Assembly (NCBI GenBank): GCA_934678955.1
Contig: CAKUSI010000040.1
Coordinates: 1 to 18,602 of the forward strand
From: an uncultured Austwickia sp.
Lineage (GTDB): Bacteria > Actinomycetota > Actinomycetes > Actinomycetales > Dermatophilaceae
Reading direction: 5' to 3'
Length of the DNA stretch: 18,602 bases
Positions 15,668 to 18,602 of this stretch are shown here, piece by piece. Made by a program: the position numbers and the translations under genes. The notes beneath the pieces were generated by a model. It was not told where the DNA came from. It made no database searches and saw only the letters and a list, made by a program, of their open reading frames with translations. Numbering within the stretch: position 1 is the stretch's first letter; the number at the start of each line of letters is the position of its first letter.

Positions 15668-15770
15668 CCCACACCTCCGACCCGACCACCCCAAGGGGGG
15701 CACGCCGCCCCCCTGCGAGCCTCAGACTAGAGTGTCCTCATGCCGGGTCGCGCGTTCAGGGCAAAGAGCC
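15668..15770. promoter_or_regulatory. Divergent promoter region between DUF6056 and GT2 genes
   Basis: The 103-bp gap holds AGACTAGAGT at 15724-15733. Read on the + strand it contains TAGAGT (15728-15733), and on the - strand TAGTCT (15724-15729). Two overlapping -10-like elements thus face opposite ways. Neither has a clear -35. A GC hairpin (GGGGGGC with GCCCCCC, 15695-15713, 5-base loop) falls in what would be the 5' leader of the - strand unit. Overlap would make firing of the two promoters mutually exclusive. Confidence 0.4.
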
Positions 15771-16454
15771 ATGAGGTCTGATGTCGCTGTGGTCGTTCCC
15801 GTCTACAACGAGGAACCCATCGTAGCGAGCGTCGTCACCCCGCTGAGAGCCGCCTTCGAGCATGTCATCTGCGTGAACGATGCCAGCACCGACCAGTCGG
15901 CCACCGCGATCGCAGGAACCGGCGCCTACCTCCTGAACCACCCGACCAACTTGGGTCAAGGTGCGGCTCTGCAGACGGGGATGGAGTTCGCCCGACTGAT
16001 CTGCGGCGTCCGTTGGGTCGTCACGTTCGATGCCGACGGCCAACACCAGATCGATGATGTGACCCGGATGCTGCACGTTGCAGAGACCACCGGGGTCGAC
16101 GTCGTGCTCGGCTCACGCTTCCTCGATGCCACGCCCGTCGGCATGCCGAGGGTGAAGCGGTTGGTCCTCAAGGCTGCGATTGCCTTCAGCAACACGGTGT
16201 CAGGGTTGAGGCTCACCGACACCCACAACGGCCTGCGGGTGCTGGCTCGGCGGGTTGTGGATGAACTCCAGATCACCTTGCCCGACATGGCGCACGCGTC
16301 CGAGATCATCGAGATCATCGCTGCCAAGGGTTACTCCTACCGGGAGGTGCCTGTGACGATCACCTACAGCGACTATTCCAGGGCCAAGGGGCAGTCGATC
16401 ATCAACGCGGTCAACATCGCCTTCGACACATTGCTGAGGAAGGTGAGCCGCTGA
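15771..16454 (+). CDS. GT2-family glycosyltransferase (dolichyl-phosphate-mannose-synthase-like)
   Basis: The protein has 227 residues and a single GT-A domain. Motifs are VVVPVYNEE (7-15), VNDASTDQS (35-43), NLGQGAALQTG (60-70), the DxD-containing TFDADGQHQIDDV (85-97), GSRFL (114-118) and DTHNGLRVLAR (150-160). These match enzymes that transfer sugar from a nucleotide donor to polyprenyl phosphate or related membrane acceptors. It has no membrane segment of its own, unlike many relatives, so the DUF2304 protein that follows with a one-base overlap (TGATG) may hold it at the membrane. The ATG at 15771 gives a natural start before the first motif; the ribosome binding site (AAAGAG) is modest. 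A product such as polyprenyl-phosphate-sugar would be a fitting donor for the GT-C-like DUF6056 proteins; this link is inference. Confidence 0.88.
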   Translation: MRSDVAVVVPVYNEEPIVASVVTPLRAAFEHVICVNDASTDQSATAIAGTGAYLLNHPTNLGQGAALQTGMEFARLICGVRWVVTFDADGQHQIDDVTRMLHVAETTGVDVVLGSRFLDATPVGMPRVKRLVLKAAIAFSNTVSGLRLTDTHNGLRVLARRVVDELQITLPDMAHASEIIEIIAAKGYSYREVPVTITYSDYSRAKGQSIINAVNIAFDTLLRKVSR

Positions 16455-16849
16455 TGTGGGTTCAAGTGGTGATCATCGCGATCAGCCTGATCCTTGTCGT
16501 CTACTTCCTGCGGTTCGGCCGAGCCTCGACCATCAGCGCCAGCAAGAAGGCGGGGCTGGTCCTCCTGGCCATCGCGATGGTCGTGACCGTCCTCAACCCC
16601 GCCATGACAACGTGGGTTGCCCAGCGCATGGGTGTGGGACGCGGCGCTGACCTGCTCCTCTATGCGCTGACCATGGCCTTCGTCGTGTACGCCCTCACGC
16701 AGTACACCAACCGGCAGCGCGAGCGCGATGCCATGCACCGAATCGCTCGGCGCGTTGCCCTGTTGGAGGCAACGGCGACGTACGGCGAGCGACCCACGCC
16801 ACCAGACGTCCCTGCCACCCCGTCCCGCGACGAACTCAGCCAGGACTGA
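16454..16849 (+). CDS. DUF2304 family small membrane protein
   Basis: The protein has 131 residues. It has three predicted membrane segments at about 2-19, 33-51 and 65-82, with a short positively charged loop (RFGRASTISASKKAG) between the first two. A charged helical, possibly coiled-coil tail (NRQRERDAMHRIARRVALLEA) and a Pro-rich end follow. This is the layout of DUF2304 proteins, which are commonly found directly after GT2 genes in actinobacteria and other bacteria. The start codon overlaps the GT2 stop by one base, so the two are made together. A scaffold or membrane-anchoring role for the glycosyltransferase is plausible but unproven. Confidence 0.85.
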   Translation: MWVQVVIIAISLILVVYFLRFGRASTISASKKAGLVLLAIAMVVTVLNPAMTTWVAQRMGVGRGADLLLYALTMAFVVYALTQYTNRQRERDAMHRIARRVALLEATATYGERPTPPDVPATPSRDELSQD

Positions 16850-16857
16850 GAAGGCCC

Positions 16858-16881
16858 GCCGCGACGAGCTTCCTTCGCGGC
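16858..16881 (+). terminator. Small hairpin just after the DUF2304 gene
   Basis: GCCGCGA at 16858-16864 pairs with TCGCGGC at 16875-16881, loop 10 bases, 9 bases after the DUF2304 stop. There is no T-tract. It could help end the GT2-DUF2304 transcript, but the longer hairpin at 17028-17071 is stronger. Confidence 0.3.
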
Positions 16882-17027
16882 ACGCAGGACGAGTGGCCGC
16901 AACCCGGCCATGCCACTGGCGACAACCACCCGTCATGGGGTTGAATACTCCCGGGCGGGTTCATGGGTCGAGTGGCGCTCCCTCCATTGCCGCGGGTTTG
17001 GTTTCAGACATAAGACTCGCCCTCAAC

Positions 17028-17071
17028 AGGGGCCGCCCTCGGTGCTGGATGTGGAGCCGAGGGCGGCCCTT
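17028..17071. terminator. Strong 13-bp hairpin between convergent units
   Basis: GGGCCGCCCTCGG at 17030-17042 pairs perfectly with 17057-17069; one G-T and one A-T pair extend the base. The loop is 14 bases. It lies in the 248-bp gap between the DUF2304 stop (16849) and the dehydrogenase stop (17098), which are convergent, so it likely serves both directions. CCCTTCT follows on the + strand. I see no gene in this gap. Confidence 0.65.
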
Positions 17072-17097
17072 CTGATCGCCACCACGGGCGACCTCGC

Positions 17098-18357
17098 CTA
17101 CAGGCGGACGACCCCGGGCGCCCGGCTCACGCCGCGGGTGTCGAAGAAGAGCGGGGCCGCGGCGGCGATGGCGTCCAGGTCGTAGCTGCGATGGTCCTGC
17201 AGCAGGACGACGATGTCGGCGTCCGCGGCGGCTGCGAGCAGGTCCTCGACGCGGTCGAGCGCGATGCCGCCCAGGTCCCACCGGGTGACGAACGGGTCGT
17301 GGAACCGCAGGTCGGCCCCCTTGTCGAGCAGGATCTGCCCCACCACCAGCGCGGGCGACTCCCGCTGGTCGGCGATGTCGGGCTTGTACGTGACGCCCAG
17401 TGCCAGCACCGAGCTGCCCCGCAGCGCCTTGGCGCCCTCGTTGAGCAAGTCGGCGATGCGGCCCACGATGTAGGCCGGCATCGCGTGGTTGATCTCCTGA
17501 GCGAGCTCCACGAACCGGAACTCACGCCCCAGGGAGCGGCGCACCTCGTAGCCGAGGTAGTTCGGGTCGATCGGGATGCAGTGCCCACCCACCCCGGGGC
17601 CGGGCCGGAACGCCTGGAAGCCGAACGGTTTCGTGGACGCCCCGCGGATGACCTCCCAGATGTCGATCCCGAGCTCGTGGCACAGCACCGCCATCTCGTT
17701 GACCAGCGCGATGTTGACGTGGCGGTAGGTGTTCTCCAGCAGCTTGGCGGTCTCGGCCTCGCGGGTGCCCGACATCGACACCACGTCCTGGACGAACGTC
17801 GCGTAGAAGGACGCTGCGGCGTCCGTCGCTGCGGGGGTGATGCCCCCGACGAGCTTGGGCGTGTTGGTGATGCCGTACTCGGGGAAGCCGGGGTTGACGC
17901 GCTCTGGGGAGAACGCGAGGAGGAAGTCCTCGCCGTGGGTGTGCCCCTGCGCGTGCAGGATCGGCAGGACGACGCCCTCGGTGGTGCCCGGGTAGCTCGT
18001 TGACTCCAGCACCACCGTCGTGCCCGGGCGCAGCCCGCGCCCGACGGTGTCGGCGGCAGCGCGCACGGCGTCCAGGTCGGGAGCGCCCCCGTCCCCCAGT
18101 GGGGTGGGCACGCAGATCACCGCGACGTCGGCGTCCGCGACCACGCCGGGATCGGTGGACGCCCGGAAGCCGAGCTCCAGCATCTCGGCCACGTCGGCAT
18201 CCGACAGGTCGTCGACGTGGGAAGCGCCCGCGTTCAGCGACTGCACCACCCGGCTCGACACGTCGAAGCCGTCCACCCGCCACCCCGCGCGGGCTGCGGC
18301 CTGGGCCAGGGGCAACCCCACATAACCGAGCCCCAGCACAACCAGACGTCCTGCCAC
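17098..18357 (-). CDS. Nucleotide-sugar 6-dehydrogenase (UDP-HexNAc/UDP-Glc dehydrogenase family, WbpA/WecC-like)
   Basis: The protein has 419 residues. It performs NAD+-dependent double oxidation of a UDP-sugar C6 to the uronic acid. The N-terminal Rossmann domain opens with LVVLGLGYVGLPLAQA (5-20). ICVPTPLGDGGAPDLD (81-96), LESTSYPGTTEGVV (117-130), AFSPERVNPG (148-157) and KLLENTYRHVNIALVNE (205-221) are family blocks. The catalytic cysteine is Cys260 in GPGVGGHCIPIDPNYLGY. The C-terminal domain has ALGVTYKPDIADQRESPA (319-336). Pro-Asn after CIPID and the GHCIPID block favour the UDP-GlcNAc/ManNAc type, but UDP-glucose cannot be excluded. The GTG at 18357 has GGGAGG just upstream and starts directly at the Rossmann strand. 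It is transcribed alone, from a possible TAGGAT at 18411-18416. It would supply an acidic sugar for the neighbouring glycan genes. Confidence 0.93.
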   Translation of the reverse strand: MAGRLVVLGLGYVGLPLAQAAARAGWRVDGFDVSSRVVQSLNAGASHVDDLSDADVAEMLELGFRASTDPGVVADADVAVICVPTPLGDGGAPDLDAVRAAADTVGRGLRPGTTVVLESTSYPGTTEGVVLPILHAQGHTHGEDFLLAFSPERVNPGFPEYGITNTPKLVGGITPAATDAAASFYATFVQDVVSMSGTREAETAKLLENTYRHVNIALVNEMAVLCHELGIDIWEVIRGASTKPFGFQAFRPGPGVGGHCIPIDPNYLGYEVRRSLGREFRFVELAQEINHAMPAYIVGRIADLLNEGAKALRGSSVLALGVTYKPDIADQRESPALVVGQILLDKGADLRFHDPFVTRWDLGGIALDRVEDLLAAAADADIVVLLQDHRSYDLDAIAAAAPLFFDTRGVSRAPGVVRL

Positions 18358-18410
18358 CGAACCTCCCGACGTTGCGGCCGCGCGTGGTGGCAGCCGTCCG
18401 AAACACACGC

Positions 18411-18416
18411 ATCCTA
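18411..18416 (-). promoter_or_regulatory. Candidate -10 element for the dehydrogenase gene
   Basis: TAGGAT on the - strand lies 53 bases upstream of the GTG at 18357 and downstream of the hairpin that probably ends the preceding gene. No recognisable -35 is present, so support is limited to the hexamer and its position. Confidence 0.35.
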
Positions 18417-18440
18417 CTGCGGCAGCACCGCCACCCCGCA

Positions 18441-18466
18441 CGCCTCACGCCGGGCGGCGCGAGGCG
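18441..18466 (-). terminator. Hairpin after the biotin carrier protein gene
   Basis: In the - strand transcript CGCCTCGCGCC pairs with GGCGTGAGGCG (11 pairs including one G-U) around a 4-base loop. The stem is better on the - strand RNA, because the + strand has an A/C mismatch at the same place. It begins 8 bases after the stop at 18475. No U-tract follows. Confidence 0.5.
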
Positions 18467-18474
18467 GAGGGACG

Positions 18475-18602
18475 TCAACCCAGTTCGATGAGCGCTTCGC
18501 CACCCGCGACCGAGTCGCCGCGGCTGACGAGGATGCGGGCGACCTTGCCATCGGCCGGCGCGGTGATCTCGGTCTCCATCTTCATGGCCTCGAGCACGCA
18601 GA
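18475..18602 (-). CDS. Biotin carboxyl carrier protein / biotinyl subunit, C-terminal end (cut by the window)
   Basis: Only the last 42 codons are inside the window. They encode VLEAMKMETEITAPADGKVA followed by a strand-turn-strand ending in ALIELG. The EAMKM motif carries the lysine that is biotinylated in carboxylases and transcarboxylase. The segment strongly resembles the end of the 1.3S biotinyl subunit of propionibacterial methylmalonyl-CoA carboxyltransferase, and is also compatible with the biotin carrier of acetyl-/propionyl-CoA or methylmalonyl-CoA enzymes. It is a central-metabolism gene that ends before the dehydrogenase, with a hairpin between them, and so probably marks the edge of the envelope locus. 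Confidence 0.9.
   Translation of the reverse strand, partial: CVLEAMKMETEITAPADGKVARILVSRGDSVAGGEALIELG

Noticed and set aside
16850..17097. Small genes or RNAs in the gap between the DUF2304 and dehydrogenase genes
   Set aside because: The short frames have no ribosome binding site or motif, and the structure seen is explained by terminator-type hairpins.

Overview
The window is GC-rich DNA with tight gene packing, GTG starts, GGAGG-type ribosome binding sites and strong C/G third-position preference. These point to a high-GC Gram-positive (Actinomycetota). A biotin carrier protein cut by the right edge closely resembles the 1.3S biotinyl subunit of propionibacterial transcarboxylase, so I infer a Propionibacteriaceae-like host; the genus cannot be fixed from this sequence. 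No tRNA, rRNA, insertion sequence, integrase or CRISPR array was seen, and there is no gene-free stretch longer than 300 bases.

Layout. (1) 1-496 (-): start of a secreted cell-wall-binding-repeat-2 (CWB2) protein, cut by the left edge. (2) 628-4670 (+): a four-gene unit made of a polytopic DUF6056-like membrane protein, a PIG-L-type deacetylase, a FemAB/CelD-like acyltransferase and a GNAT acetyltransferase. (3) 4686-7668 (-): two more secreted CWB2 proteins, one with an unknown helical C-terminal domain and one consisting only of a CWB2 module with large insertions. A 17-bp perfect hairpin separates them. (4) 7888-15667 (-): a probable operon read from right to left: second DUF6056-like membrane protein, CWB2 protein with a degenerate Excalibur-like tail, three GT4 glycosyltransferases, and a Wzx/MurJ-type flippase. 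(5) 15771-16849 (+): a GT2 glycosyltransferase and a DUF2304 membrane protein, divergent from unit 4. (6) 17098-18357 (-): a nucleotide-sugar (UDP-HexNAc or UDP-Glc) 6-dehydrogenase. (7) 18475-18602 (-): the C-terminal end of the biotin carrier protein, which is probably a neighbouring metabolic gene.

How the genes may work together (inference). The dehydrogenase would supply a uronic acid sugar nucleotide. The GT2 and GT4 enzymes would assemble a lipid-linked glycan, the flippase would export it, and the DUF6056 proteins may add or polymerise sugars on the outer face. The deacetylase and acyltransferases would tailor N-acyl groups. The four CWB2 proteins are secreted and carry modules known in Clostridioides difficile to bind an anionic cell-wall polymer. 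The most interesting reading is therefore a combined 'polymer plus polymer-binding surface protein' locus, comparable in logic to the C. difficile cwp/PSII region but in an actinobacterium. No initiating phosphoglycosyl transferase and no recognisable Wzy polymerase lies inside the window, so the pathway is incomplete here.
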